Source of the DNA: Roseivirga sp. UBA6052
Lineage (GTDB): Bacteria > Bacteroidota > Bacteroidia > Cytophagales > Cyclobacteriaceae
Assembly: GCA_002427755.1 (NCBI GenBank)
Contig: DIYO01000009.1
Location: 499,296-563,295 of the forward strand
Reading direction: 5' to 3'
Length of the DNA: 64,000 nt
The notes under the pieces were generated by a model that was not told the DNA's origin, ran no database searches, and worked only from the letters and a program-made list of their open reading frames with translations. Shown in pieces: positions 8,975 to 16,399 of the stretch. Both the position numbers and the translations under genes were made by a program. The first letter of the stretch is position 1. Every line of letters starts with the position of its first letter.

Positions 8975-9640
8975 TTAGATATTGAGGTAACGCATCAGTA
9001 AATCGAAGCGCTCTTGATCGTTTGATATAATTTCTTCTTCCTGAAATCTTCCGATAATCTTGTAGCCAAATCTTTCAAGGGAAGCCGTAATGTGAGAAAC
9101 CTCTGTTTTGTTCAGTTTTAAAGTCAATCGTAACAAAGACATGTCTTTGCTATCTGAATTAACTGTCGAACTCAACACTTTAGCTCCTTCCGATTCGATC
9201 AACCTGCTGATCTCGGCCAGACTGTAATCTCTTTGATTCATGGTAAGTACCAAGATGGCACCCGGTACCTGCACGGCAGTCGATTCAGCAAAAGCGCTAA
9301 TAGTATCTTCCAAAGCAATTACTCCTTCAAAACCACCTCTTTCATTAAGAACTGCAACCATTTGTGTTTCATGTTCTGCAGCTGATTTGATAACATCATA
9401 AAAGTGCTGGTTCTCATATACAAAGCATTGCTCACCTTCAAGGTAGTAAGAAGAAACAGGTAGTTTATTGTCGTTTTCTTCTAAGATTGAGTCTTCTGTT
9501 ATAAAACCTAGAAACCTACCTTTCTCGATAACCGGTAATTGATTCATACGTAATTCTTCCATCCATACAGTCGCCTTATGACCATCGTCATTAGGCTTAA
9601 GTGGTGGAATCATATGGTTTATCAACTCACTGGCAATCAT
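8975..9640 (-). CDS. CBS-domain-pair protein
   Basis: A 221-residue cytoplasmic protein with two CBS motifs (about residues 5-60, with PVIEKGRFLGFITEDSIL, and 75-130, with MVAVLNERGGFEGVIALEDTI). A C-terminal ACT-like half follows (AILVLTMNQRDYSLAEISRLIESEGAKVL). CBS pairs usually sense adenosyl nucleotides; no ligand can be assigned here. The gene regularly lies upstream of nadK in Bacteroidota, which suggests, but does not show, a link to nucleotide or NAD status. A 9-bp inverted repeat lies just upstream (9664-9694). Confidence 0.8.
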   Translation of the reverse strand: MIASELINHMIPPLKPNDDGHKATVWMEELRMNQLPVIEKGRFLGFITEDSILEENDNKLPVSSYYLEGEQCFVYENQHFYDVIKSAAEHETQMVAVLNERGGFEGVIALEDTISAFAESTAVQVPGAILVLTMNQRDYSLAEISRLIESEGAKVLSSTVNSDSKDMSLLRLTLKLNKTEVSHITASLERFGYKIIGRFQEEEIISNDQERFDLLMRYLNI

Positions 9641-9663
9641 TTACTTCTCTTTTCATTGGTAAC

Positions 9664-9694
9664 ATCAATTAACAAGCCAAAGTTCTTAATTGAT
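9664..9694. repeat. 9-bp inverted repeat upstream of the CBS/nadK genes
   Basis: Perfect arms ATCAATTAA (9664-9672) and TTAATTGAT (9686-9694) are separated by 13 bases. The spacer contains, on the minus strand, GAACTTTG, one base from the TAnnTTTG -7 consensus. It lies between the pabA stop and the CBS start. It could be an operator around an internal promoter or a weak mRNA hairpin. Confidence 0.5.
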
Positions 9695-9704
9695 AAGGAA
9701 GGGT

Positions 9705-10274
9705 TTAAACAATATTATAAAATGTGAGCCAATTTCTAAGCATATCCAACCCATATTGTGTGAGAATTGCTTCTGGGTGAAATTGCAACCCATGAGCCAT
9801 TAACTTGGTATCAGTATCAAAAGCCATCAATTCACCAGTACTACTGTAAGCCACTGGTTTTATTGCATCAGGTAGTCGATCATTCACTAAAGAATGATAT
9901 CGCACTACTTCTAACTCATTAGGTAAACCTTCAAAAAGAGCACCTTCCTGAGCCCTGATTTGACTTATTTTGCCATGCATAGGATATTCGGCATGAATTA
10001 AATCTGCTCCCAAAACCTGAGCTATGGCTTGGTGCCCCAGGCATATTCCCAATGTGGGCTTCTTGCCTAAATAGTATTCAACTGTTGGTAATAAATTGTT
10101 CGCCTTTGACGGAGATTCCGGTCCTGGTGAAAATACAACTCCATCGTATCGATCAGAGCATAATTCTGACAGAGGTTCGTCATTTCGCTTAACTGCAACC
10201 TGACAAGATAACTGATGAAAATAGTCAACTAGGTTAAAAGTAAAAGAGTCGTAATTGTCAACAAGTAAAATCAA
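9705..10274 (-). CDS. pabA: Glutamine amidotransferase subunit of anthranilate/aminodeoxychorismate synthase
   Basis: Class I glutaminase that supplies ammonia to a chorismate-using partner, for folate (PabA) or tryptophan (TrpG) synthesis. The 189 residues contain VDNYDSFTFNLV at the N-terminus and the triad Cys78 (GICLGHQ), His166 and Glu168 (FHPEA). No pabB, trpE or other trp gene is adjacent, which favours a folate or dual-use enzyme but does not decide it. The start ATG overlaps the cvpA stop by 4 bases. Confidence 0.85.
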   Translation of the reverse strand: MILLVDNYDSFTFNLVDYFHQLSCQVAVKRNDEPLSELCSDRYDGVVFSPGPESPSKANNLLPTVEYYLGKKPTLGICLGHQAIAQVLGADLIHAEYPMHGKISQIRAQEGALFEGLPNELEVVRYHSLVNDRLPDAIKPVAYSSTGELMAFDTDTKLMAHGLQFHPEAILTQYGLDMLRNWLTFYNIV

Positions 10275-10795
10275 ACCGGACTTAATAACTCTTTAATTGA
10301 CTCTAGCATTTCCTCTGCAAAAGGAATTACAACATCTAGATAACTAATAATGTTGGGCCCGAGTTCAACCATAAAAGGATATAGCACTAAATCTTCGTCT
10401 TGTCCGGGAAGTTCAATTCCAAAGTTCAAAGTCAGCCATAGAATTATACTCAGTCCGATTGCCCATTTCACCGCTCCAATTATGGCACCTGCAAAACTGT
10501 CAACACCACCCAATAGGGTCATATCAATCATTTTTTTAATCACCTTGCCTAACATGTTGATGAGTAAAATGATGGCAAGGAAGATTATTAAAAATGAGAT
10601 AAAAGGGAGTAAGTGATCGACACCATCGAAATAGTCCTTCAAATAGGTGATTCCAATCTCCATAAGTTTGAATCCACCAATGATTGCTATAATAAAGGCT
10701 AATACTCCTATGATCTCAAGCAATAGGCCTTTTCGAAAGCCCATGACAGCTCCAAAAATCAATGGAATCAATAAGATGATATCAAGTGTCTTCAA
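10271..10795 (-). CDS. cvpA: CvpA-family inner-membrane protein
   Basis: A 174-residue protein with four hydrophobic segments (around residues 4-20, 27-46, 62-85 and 100-122) and the family's N-terminal pattern LDIILLIPLIFGAVMGFRKGLL. CvpA was named for colicin V production in E. coli and is linked to envelope stress; its mechanism is not established. Its start codon follows the yqeY stop without a gap, and its 3' end overlaps pabA by 4 bases. Confidence 0.85.
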   Translation of the reverse strand: MKTLDIILLIPLIFGAVMGFRKGLLLEIIGVLAFIIAIIGGFKLMEIGITYLKDYFDGVDHLLPFISFLIIFLAIILLINMLGKVIKKMIDMTLLGGVDSFAGAIIGAVKWAIGLSIILWLTLNFGIELPGQDEDLVLYPFMVELGPNIISYLDVVIPFAEEMLESIKELLSPV

Positions 10796-11248
10796 TTAGC
10801 TTGTGAGCAACTTTTTTACAATCCCCGAGATAGTTTTACCATCGGCTTTACCAGCTAGTGCCTTCGTAGCAGTACCCATGACCTTACCCATATCCTGTGG
10901 CCCTGAAGCACCAACCTGCTCGATAATCTTTGTGAGTTCAGTTTCAACCTCTTCTTCAGACATTTGCTTAGGAAGATAGCGCTCAATTACTTCTACCTCT
11001 GCCATTTCAACAGCAAACAGGTCTTCTCTATTCTGTTCCTTGTAAATTTGGGCTGAGTCTTTTCTTTGCTTAACCGCTTTCATCAACATTTTCATTTCAG
11101 CATCGGCCGATACTTCTCCAGAGCTTCCTTTTTCTGTTTCAGCAAGAAGAATCATTGACTTAATAGCTCTAAGTGCTTTCAATTCATCTTTTTGCTTGGC
11201 TAGCATAGCTTTCTTTATGTCAGATTCTATTTGTTGTTTAAGACTCAT
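10796..11248 (-). CDS. yqeY: GatB/YqeY domain protein
   Basis: Stand-alone YqeY protein of 150 residues, related to the C-terminal tail of the GatB amidotransferase subunit. The typical start MSLKQQIESDIKKAMLAKQKDELKALR... and the blocks EVEVIERYLPKQMSEEE, GPQDMGKVMG and ADGKTISGIVK are all present. I use the ATG at 11248; the frame is open to 11287, but that extension would include the promoter and is not family-like. Its exact role is not known. It is the first gene of the minus-strand cluster and is divergent from pdxJ. Confidence 0.88.
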   Translation of the reverse strand: MSLKQQIESDIKKAMLAKQKDELKALRAIKSMILLAETEKGSSGEVSADAEMKMLMKAVKQRKDSAQIYKEQNREDLFAVEMAEVEVIERYLPKQMSEEEVETELTKIIEQVGASGPQDMGKVMGTATKALAGKADGKTISGIVKKLLTS

Positions 11249-11288
11249 GATAAAATTTATTCGATTTTTGAAATCATTAACTTGCACG

Positions 11289-11296
11289 CAAAGTTA
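11289..11296 (-). promoter_or_regulatory. -7 element for the yqeY-to-ompH cluster
   Basis: On the minus strand TAACTTTG fits the Bacteroidota -7 consensus TAnnTTTG, 40 bases before the yqeY ATG. No good TTG/TTTG is present 19-21 bases upstream, so the -33 part is weak. Confidence 0.4.
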
Positions 11297-11316
11297 TGCA
11301 ATAAAGCCAATTTTGA

Positions 11317-12033
11317 ATGACTAGATTAAGTGTGAACATTAACAAAATAGCTACACTAAGAAATGCAAGAGGAGGTAGTAACCCAAATGTGGCGCAAGTA
11401 GCTGTTGATGCAGAGAAGTTTGGTGCAGAAGGAATTACAATTCACCCTAGACCAGACGAAAGACATATTACAACCCAAGATGTTTATGACCTCAAAGAAG
11501 TAGTAACTACTGAGTTCAATATCGAAGGATACCCTGACGAACGTTTTTTGAAAATATTGGAAGAGGTGAAACCTGATCAGGCAACTCTAGTTCCAGATCC
11601 ACCACATGTTTTAACCTCGAACGCGGGTTGGGATACTATCAATAAAAAGGATTTCCTGATAGAAACGATTGATAAGATAAAATCAATGGGTATTAGAACT
11701 TCAATTTTCATTGAACCTGAAGCGAACCTTATTCGAGAAGCAGCTGATATAGGCACTGATAGAATTGAACTTTATACGGAACCTTATGCCTCTAACTTCA
11801 AGTCATCTTCAGATCAGGCAGTAAAAGACTATACTGAGGCAGCTTTAGTTGCACATGAATGCGGTTTAGGTATTAACGCAGGCCACGATCTGGATTTAGA
11901 TAATCTAAAATTCTTTCAAGAAAACGTGCCTCATCTAGATGAAGTGAGTATTGGACATGCATTAGTCTGTGATGCCTTATATCTCGGATTAGAGAACACC
12001 ATTCAACTTTATTTAAGGGCTTTAAAGCAATGA
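11317..12033 (+). CDS. pdxJ: Pyridoxine 5'-phosphate synthase
   Basis: PdxJ condenses 3-amino-2-oxopropyl phosphate with 1-deoxyxylulose 5-phosphate, the last ring-forming step of DXP-dependent vitamin B6 synthesis. The 238 residues show the TIM-barrel signatures LSVNINKIATLRNARG, GITIHPRPDERHI (active-site His and Arg) and GLGINAGHDLDLDNL near the C-terminus. It overlaps the next gene by 4 bases (ATGA). PdxJ is divergent from the CBS/nadK cluster, a common Bacteroidota arrangement. Confidence 0.95.
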   Translation: MTRLSVNINKIATLRNARGGSNPNVAQVAVDAEKFGAEGITIHPRPDERHITTQDVYDLKEVVTTEFNIEGYPDERFLKILEEVKPDQATLVPDPPHVLTSNAGWDTINKKDFLIETIDKIKSMGIRTSIFIEPEANLIREAADIGTDRIELYTEPYASNFKSSSDQAVKDYTEAALVAHECGLGINAGHDLDLDNLKFFQENVPHLDEVSIGHALVCDALYLGLENTIQLYLRALKQ

Positions 12034-12794
12034 GTCTGCTAAATCACAAAATCTTAGGAGGAGGAGAACCTCTGGTTATCCTCCATGGGCTTTTTGGATC
12101 TTTAGATAACTGGATTACTCTTGCCAAAAAATGGAGTACATCTTACCAAGTCATCTTGGCAGATCAGCGAAATCATGGTCAATCATTTCACGATGAAGAG
12201 TTTTCGTACTGGGCAATGTCTGAAGATCTTAAAGATCTTCTAGACCATCTAGAATTGGAAAACATCAATCTGATTGGTCATTCAATGGGAGGCAAAACTG
12301 CTATGACATTTACCGAGCAATACCCGCAATATTTAAAAAAGTTGATAGTAGCAGATATTGGCCCTAAAGCTTATCCAGTACATCATTCAGCCATCATTGA
12401 TGCATTCTATCAAGTACCCGTTAATGAATTACAAAGTAGGAATGAAGCAGACCAGATACTGCAGCATTTGATTCCAGAGTTTGGCACAAGACAATTTTTG
12501 TTAAAAAATCTGGCAAGGACTTCCGATGGCTTTAAATGGAAAATGAACCTTGATGTAATCGCAAGAAATATTGAGGAAGTGGGCAAACCCACTTATCCCA
12601 ACTCATCATTTGAAAGTCAGACGCTTTTTATTAATGGAGGGAATTCAAATTACATTTTAAAAGAAGATTTAAACGAAATAAAAAGTGCATTTACCAATAG
12701 TCAATTCATCACTTTAGAAAATGCTGGCCATTGGTTACATGCAGAGAAGCCCACTGAATTCTATCAAGCCGTTACCGAATTCTTAAATCAATGA
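12030..12794 (+). CDS. Alpha/beta-hydrolase esterase, YbfF-like
   Basis: A 254-residue hydrolase with the canonical fold: oxyanion region LHGLFGSLDNW, DQRNHGQS, nucleophile elbow GHSMGG (Ser85), ADIGPKAY (probable acid Asp109) and NAGHWLHAEKP (His234). This pattern matches the YbfF group of acyl-CoA/short-chain esterases; the substrate is unknown. No signal peptide. It overlaps pdxJ by 4 bases and is followed after one base by the methyltransferase, so the three are probably co-translated. Confidence 0.85.
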   Translation: MSLLNHKILGGGEPLVILHGLFGSLDNWITLAKKWSTSYQVILADQRNHGQSFHDEEFSYWAMSEDLKDLLDHLELENINLIGHSMGGKTAMTFTEQYPQYLKKLIVADIGPKAYPVHHSAIIDAFYQVPVNELQSRNEADQILQHLIPEFGTRQFLLKNLARTSDGFKWKMNLDVIARNIEEVGKPTYPNSSFESQTLFINGGNSNYILKEDLNEIKSAFTNSQFITLENAGHWLHAEKPTEFYQAVTEFLNQ

Positions 12795-12795
12795 T

Positions 12796-13506
12796 ATGTC
12801 TCCAGGAAAGCTATTTGTAATTCCGAATGTAATATCTGACAATACGCAAGAGGGTGTTATACCTACCCAGGTAAAAGAAGCCATAAAGGCATGTGATATC
12901 TTTTTTGTTGAGAACCTCAGAACTGCTAGACGCTATATCAGCTCACTTAAACTAGGCTTGGTAATAGAAGAATTACAATTCGAATTAGTAGATAAGAAAA
13001 CTTCGTTTGAAGACTGTTTTGAACTTATTCAACCTCTGCTAAATGGAAAAGTGGGTGGAATTATTTCCGAATCTGGTTGTCCTGGAATAGCCGATCCAGG
13101 GGCCAGATTAGTTCACTTAGCTCATCAGTTTAAAATCAAAACCATCCCATTAGTTGGGCCATCATCTATCCTTCTTGCTTTAATGGCCAGCGGTATGAAT
13201 GGCCAGAGTTTTGCTTTTCATGGGTATCTACCCATCGATCGTAAGGAAAAACAGCAAAAGCTAAGAGAGTTAGAAAAGGAGTCTAGACAGAAAGATCAAA
13301 CACAAATCTTTATGGACACTCCTTATAGAAACGAACAAATGCTTTTCGATATTCTGAAGGTTTGCCGAAAAGACTCATTCCTTTGTGTAGCTAAGGATAT
13401 AAGTGGTGAAAACGAACAAATTATCACCAAATCAGTAGGTAAATGGAACATGAAAGATTTAGACTTGAAAAAGATTCCAACTATCTTTTTACTTTACGGC
13501 AACTAG
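12796..13506 (+). CDS. SAM-dependent methyltransferase, tetrapyrrole-methylase fold (RsmI-like)
   Basis: A 236-residue enzyme of the corrin/porphyrin methylase superfamily. RsmI, which 2'-O-methylates C1402 of 16S rRNA, is the best-known bacterial relative. Visible motifs are the N-terminal GKLFVIPNVISDN, VENLRTARRYISSL, ISESGCPGIADPGA (the SAM-binding region) and PLVGPSSILLALMASG. It is shorter and more divergent than a typical RsmI, and many Bacteroidota carry this short form beside a true rsmI, so I do not give a gene symbol. It lies directly upstream of metK, which makes its co-substrate. Confidence 0.8.
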   Translation: MSPGKLFVIPNVISDNTQEGVIPTQVKEAIKACDIFFVENLRTARRYISSLKLGLVIEELQFELVDKKTSFEDCFELIQPLLNGKVGGIISESGCPGIADPGARLVHLAHQFKIKTIPLVGPSSILLALMASGMNGQSFAFHGYLPIDRKEKQQKLRELEKESRQKDQTQIFMDTPYRNEQMLFDILKVCRKDSFLCVAKDISGENEQIITKSVGKWNMKDLDLKKIPTIFLLYGN

Positions 13507-13516
13507 AACTTCTCAA

Positions 13517-13551
13517 TTGCTTTTTTAATCTCATTCTTAATCCTATTTTTG
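13517..13551 (+). promoter_or_regulatory. Candidate metK promoter
   Basis: TTG at 13517-13519 and TATTTTTG at 13544-13551, with a 24-base spacer (slightly long) and 20 bases to the metK ATG. The 65-base gap leaves no room for a SAM riboswitch. Confidence 0.35.
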
Positions 13552-13571
13552 CCGCCACTAAATAATTATAC

Positions 13572-14825
13572 ATGTCATATCTATTTACCTCAGAATCAGT
13601 ATCAGAAGGGCATCCTGACAAAGTATCAGATCAGATATCTGATGCACTAATTGATAACTTTTTAGCTTTTGATCCCGAGTCTAAAGTTGCATGCGAAACT
13701 TTAGTTACCACCGGTCAAGTTGTTTTAGCCGGAGAAGTTAAATCAAATACTTACCTGGATGTTCAAAGAATCGCAAGAGAGACGATAAAGAATATCGGTT
13801 ACACAAAAGCCGATTATCAATTTGATTACAAATCTTGTGGGGTATTATCTGCAATTCACGAGCAATCTGATGACATCAATAGAGGTGTGGACAGGGCTTC
13901 GAAAGAGGATCAAGGAGCTGGTGACCAAGGAATGATGTTTGGGTATGCGACTAAAGAGACTGAAAATTACATGCCATTGGCATTAGATCTTTCGCATAAG
14001 ATTCTTCAAGTATTGGCTGACCTTAGAAGAGAGAATCAAGAAATCACTTATCTAAGACCAGACGCTAAATCTCAGGTAACCATAGAATACTCTGACGATA
14101 ACGCGCCTCAAAGAATTGATGCGATTGTTGTTTCTACTCAACATGATGATTTCGGCTCTGATGACGAGATGTTATCTAAAATCAGAGAAGATATTAAAGC
14201 AATTTTGATCCCAAGAGTTAAGGCTCAATTGCCGGCACATATTCAAGCACTCTTTAATGATGAGATCAAATACCACATTAACCCAACAGGTAAATTCGTA
14301 ATTGGTGGGCCTCACGGTGACACAGGTTTGACAGGCAGAAAAATTATTGTAGATACTTATGGAGGTAAAGGAGCGCATGGTGGTGGTGCATTCTCTGGAA
14401 AGGATCCTTCTAAAGTAGACCGTTCTGCTGCTTATGCTACTAGACATATTGCCAAAAACTTAGTTGCAGCTGGAGTGGCGAGCGAGGTTTTAGTCCAAGT
14501 ATCTTATGCTATTGGTGTTGTAGAACCAATGGGTATTTTCATAGACACTTACGGTACGGCAAATGTAGACATGACAGATGGTGAAATCGCTGCAAAAGTT
14601 TCTGAAGTGTTTGACATGAGGCCTTATGCCATCGAAACTAGATTAAAGCTAAGAAACCCTATGTATACTGAAACTGCAGCATATGGTCATATGGGTAGAA
14701 AAAATGAAGTTGTCAAAAAGACATTTATCAACTCTAACAACCAACCTCAGGAATTTGAGGTTGAGCTCTTTACTTGGGAAAAGTTAGATTATGTTGACAA
14801 GGTAAAAGCTGCATTTAGCCTATAA
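13572..14825 (+). CDS. metK: S-adenosylmethionine synthetase
   Basis: Makes S-adenosylmethionine from methionine and ATP. The 417-residue length fits. Signatures include FTSESVSEGHPDKVSDQISD (ATP-binding His), the GAGDQGMMFGYA hexapeptide region, and the P-loop-like GGGAFSGKDPSKVDRSAAY. The stop is followed at once by a strong bidirectional terminator. An upstream methyltransferase runs in the same direction; a possible separate promoter lies at 13517-13551. Confidence 0.97.
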   Translation: MSYLFTSESVSEGHPDKVSDQISDALIDNFLAFDPESKVACETLVTTGQVVLAGEVKSNTYLDVQRIARETIKNIGYTKADYQFDYKSCGVLSAIHEQSDDINRGVDRASKEDQGAGDQGMMFGYATKETENYMPLALDLSHKILQVLADLRRENQEITYLRPDAKSQVTIEYSDDNAPQRIDAIVVSTQHDDFGSDDEMLSKIREDIKAILIPRVKAQLPAHIQALFNDEIKYHINPTGKFVIGGPHGDTGLTGRKIIVDTYGGKGAHGGGAFSGKDPSKVDRSAAYATRHIAKNLVAAGVASEVLVQVSYAIGVVEPMGIFIDTYGTANVDMTDGEIAAKVSEVFDMRPYAIETRLKLRNPMYTETAAYGHMGRKNEVVKKTFINSNNQPQEFEVELFTWEKLDYVDKVKAAFSL

Positions 14826-14849
14826 AAAAAGCCCCTTTCGGGGCTTTTT
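14826..14849. terminator. Bidirectional terminator between metK and hpf
   Basis: A perfect 10-bp stem (14826-14835 with 14840-14849) closes loop TTTC, with A/T tracts on both sides. It can end both the metK transcript and the convergent rpsU-xerC-hpf transcript. Confidence 0.93.
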
Positions 14850-14854
14850 CTTTT

Positions 14855-15154
14855 TTAGTGGTGAGCTGTAAGCTTTTCTTTATGTCGTTTAATTTGTCTG
14901 CGTAAAGCCTCGGTACAAGAATCAGTCGCTGCCTCAAAAGAAGAATCGGCTTTCTCAGCAAATAGCTGATCTCCCGGAACGTTCAATTTTATCTCTACGG
15001 TTTTATTCTCAATGCCCTCATTGTTCAATTTGAGTATGACTTCCGCATCAACTGTTCTATCATAAAAGGTTTCCAATTTGTCCAGCTTCTTTTGGATAAA
15101 GTCGATAAGTTTTACATCTGCATCGAAATGGATTGATTGAACTTGTACTTTCAT
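14855..15154 (-). CDS. hpf: Short ribosome hibernation-promoting factor (HPF/RaiA)
   Basis: A 99-residue protein of the short HPF/YfiA family, which binds the 30S decoding site and silences ribosomes in stationary phase. The family pattern is clear: VQSIHFDADVKLIDFIQKKL, then a beta-sheet region and the basic C-terminal helix SCTEALRRQIKRHKEKL. It is the last gene of the rpsU-xerC-hpf operon, 25 bases after xerC, so ribosome composition (bS21) and hibernation share one transcript. Confidence 0.9.
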   Translation of the reverse strand: MKVQVQSIHFDADVKLIDFIQKKLDKLETFYDRTVDAEVILKLNNEGIENKTVEIKLNVPGDQLFAEKADSSFEAATDSCTEALRRQIKRHKEKLTAHH

Positions 15155-15179
15155 GATCTTAAATTTTAAAGGTTAATAA

Positions 15180-16061
15180 TTATGCTTTAGGATGAGCCTG
15201 GTCGAAAACCGACTTGAGCTTATCGAGAGAATTGTGTGTATATACTTGTGTGGCAGCCAAGCTGCTATGTCCTAATAAATCTTTTACTGCGTTTAAATCT
15301 GCTCCCTTATTTAATAAATGTGTGGCAAAGGTATGTCTCAAGGCGTGGGGGCTCTTCTTATCTAGTGAGCTAATCTGATTCAAATATTTCTTAACCACTC
15401 TATATACCAACATAGGATAGGCTTTCCCACCGTTCTTATTTACGATTAAAGTTGCCTTTTGGTCTGAAGAGAAACCATGATTTTTATCATCGATATACTC
15501 TTTTAACAACTTTTTTAAGCTAACTGAAAGAGGCACAATACGTTCCTTATTTCTTTTACCTAAAACTTTTATTGCTGATTGATTGAAATCAATGTCATGA
15601 TCACTCAATTGAAGTAACTCTGCTAATCGAATACCGGTGCCATAAAGCAATTCAAGTATCACTTGATCTCTTTTGCCTTCAAATCCATTAGGATAATTTG
15701 CCCTATCTAAAAAAGCCGAAAAGTCTGCTTCATCCGCAAAAGATGGTAGCTCTTTTTGTGTCTTTAAAGACTTAATTTTACTGGTTGGGTCCTTCTTTAT
15801 CTCGTCTCTTTTCAGAAGGTATTTATAAAACGACCGTAGCGTAGCAATTTTTCGGTTAACAGTTCTGGGTGAAGTGCCTTGATCCATCAAACTCAAAACC
15901 CATGACCGCACCATTAGCTGAGTTGCCTCGGCTAAATTTGTAACCTGAAATTGAATGGATGTGAATTCCTGAAATTGAGAAAGATCGTTCTCGTAAGAAG
16001 TTACAGTGTGTTTGCTGTAACGTTTTTCATAGGATATATATCTCAGGAAAGAATCAACCAT
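15180..16061 (-). CDS. xerC: Tyrosine recombinase, XerC/XerD type
   Basis: Chromosome-dimer-resolving tyrosine recombinase, 293 residues. The catalytic set can be placed as Arg145 (GTGIRLAEL), Lys169 (LGKRNKER), His239 and Arg242 (PHALRHTF), His265 (LLGHSSL) and Tyr274 (TQVYTH). An N-terminal SAM-like core-binding domain covers about 1-90. It belongs to the housekeeping Xer group, not a mobile-element integrase: it sits in the conserved rpsU-xerC-hpf operon with no att-like repeats. A hairpin (16061-16091) covers its start codon. Confidence 0.9.
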   Translation of the reverse strand: MVDSFLRYISYEKRYSKHTVTSYENDLSQFQEFTSIQFQVTNLAEATQLMVRSWVLSLMDQGTSPRTVNRKIATLRSFYKYLLKRDEIKKDPTSKIKSLKTQKELPSFADEADFSAFLDRANYPNGFEGKRDQVILELLYGTGIRLAELLQLSDHDIDFNQSAIKVLGKRNKERIVPLSVSLKKLLKEYIDDKNHGFSSDQKATLIVNKNGGKAYPMLVYRVVKKYLNQISSLDKKSPHALRHTFATHLLNKGADLNAVKDLLGHSSLAATQVYTHNSLDKLKSVFDQAHPKA

Positions 16062-16131
16062 GTTAGCACTGCATTCTACACAGTACTAACATAGTCATTT
16101 ATAACTGCATTGCAGCATGCTTAGTAGTTAT
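16061..16131 (-). promoter_or_regulatory. Two hairpins between rpsU and xerC
   Basis: Hairpin 1 has arms 16061-16071 and 16081-16091 (6 bp, one mismatch, 4 bp; 9-base loop). Its proximal arm includes the A of the xerC ATG. Hairpin 2 has arms 16101-16110 and 16117-16131 with a 5-base bulge (6 bp plus 4 bp) and overlaps the rpsU stop. They could limit xerC translation or stabilise the rpsU part of the message. Confidence 0.45.
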
Positions 16132-16315
16132 CTTTAGCATACATTTTTTGCTTGTATGCTGCTTTGATTTTTTCTGTTCTTCTACTAATGGAAGGCTTTT
16201 CGTACGCCTGTCTAGATCTAAGCTCCTTCAAAACACCAGTTCTTTCGAACTTCTTCTTGAATCTCTTTAGAGCTTTATCAATAGATTCGTTTTCTTTTAC
16301 GTTAATTATGATCAT
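16121..16315 (-). CDS. rpsU: Small ribosomal subunit protein bS21
   Basis: A 64-residue, strongly basic ribosomal protein. The family pattern is complete: MIIINVKENESIDKALKRFK, KKFERTGVLKELRSRQAYEKPS, then the basic C-terminal helix. In Bacteroidota bS21 is part of the pocket that hides the anti-Shine-Dalgarno end of 16S rRNA. The gene itself has a strong Shine-Dalgarno (16328-16333), which the other genes here generally lack. It heads the rpsU-xerC-hpf operon and has its own promoter at 16348-16376. Confidence 0.96.
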   Translation of the reverse strand: MIIINVKENESIDKALKRFKKKFERTGVLKELRSRQAYEKPSISRRTEKIKAAYKQKMYAKDNY

Positions 16316-16325
16316 GGACTAAAAA

Positions 16326-16335
16326 CACCTCCTCT
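16326..16335 (-). promoter_or_regulatory. rpsU: Strong Shine-Dalgarno upstream of rpsU
   Basis: The minus-strand leader reads AGAGGAGGTG, fully complementary to the 16S rRNA anti-SD core. The distance from AGGAGG to the ATG is 12 bases, longer than usual. Such sites are rare in this phylum. Published work in Flavobacterium links the rpsU SD to autogenous control by bS21 occupancy. Confidence 0.85.
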
Positions 16336-16347
16336 CAATTCGGACTG

Positions 16348-16376
16348 CAAAAGTACAACCTTTTTTGAGAATCAAA
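16348..16376 (-). promoter_or_regulatory. rpsU operon promoter
   Basis: Minus strand: TTTG (16373-16376), 17-base spacer, TACTTTTG (16348-16355). This matches the phylum consensus and predicts a leader of roughly 27 bases that carries the SD. Confidence 0.6.
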
Positions 16377-16399
16377 TACCTGAACTGCAAATATTTAAA

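Noticed and set aside
13507..13571. SAM riboswitch upstream of metK
   Set aside because: Only 65 bases are available and no SAM-I or SAM-II core is visible; the candidate promoter occupies most of it.
15180..16061. Integrase of a mobile element
   Set aside because: Length, motifs and the rpsU-hpf context fit the housekeeping Xer recombinase; no flanking direct repeats or cargo.
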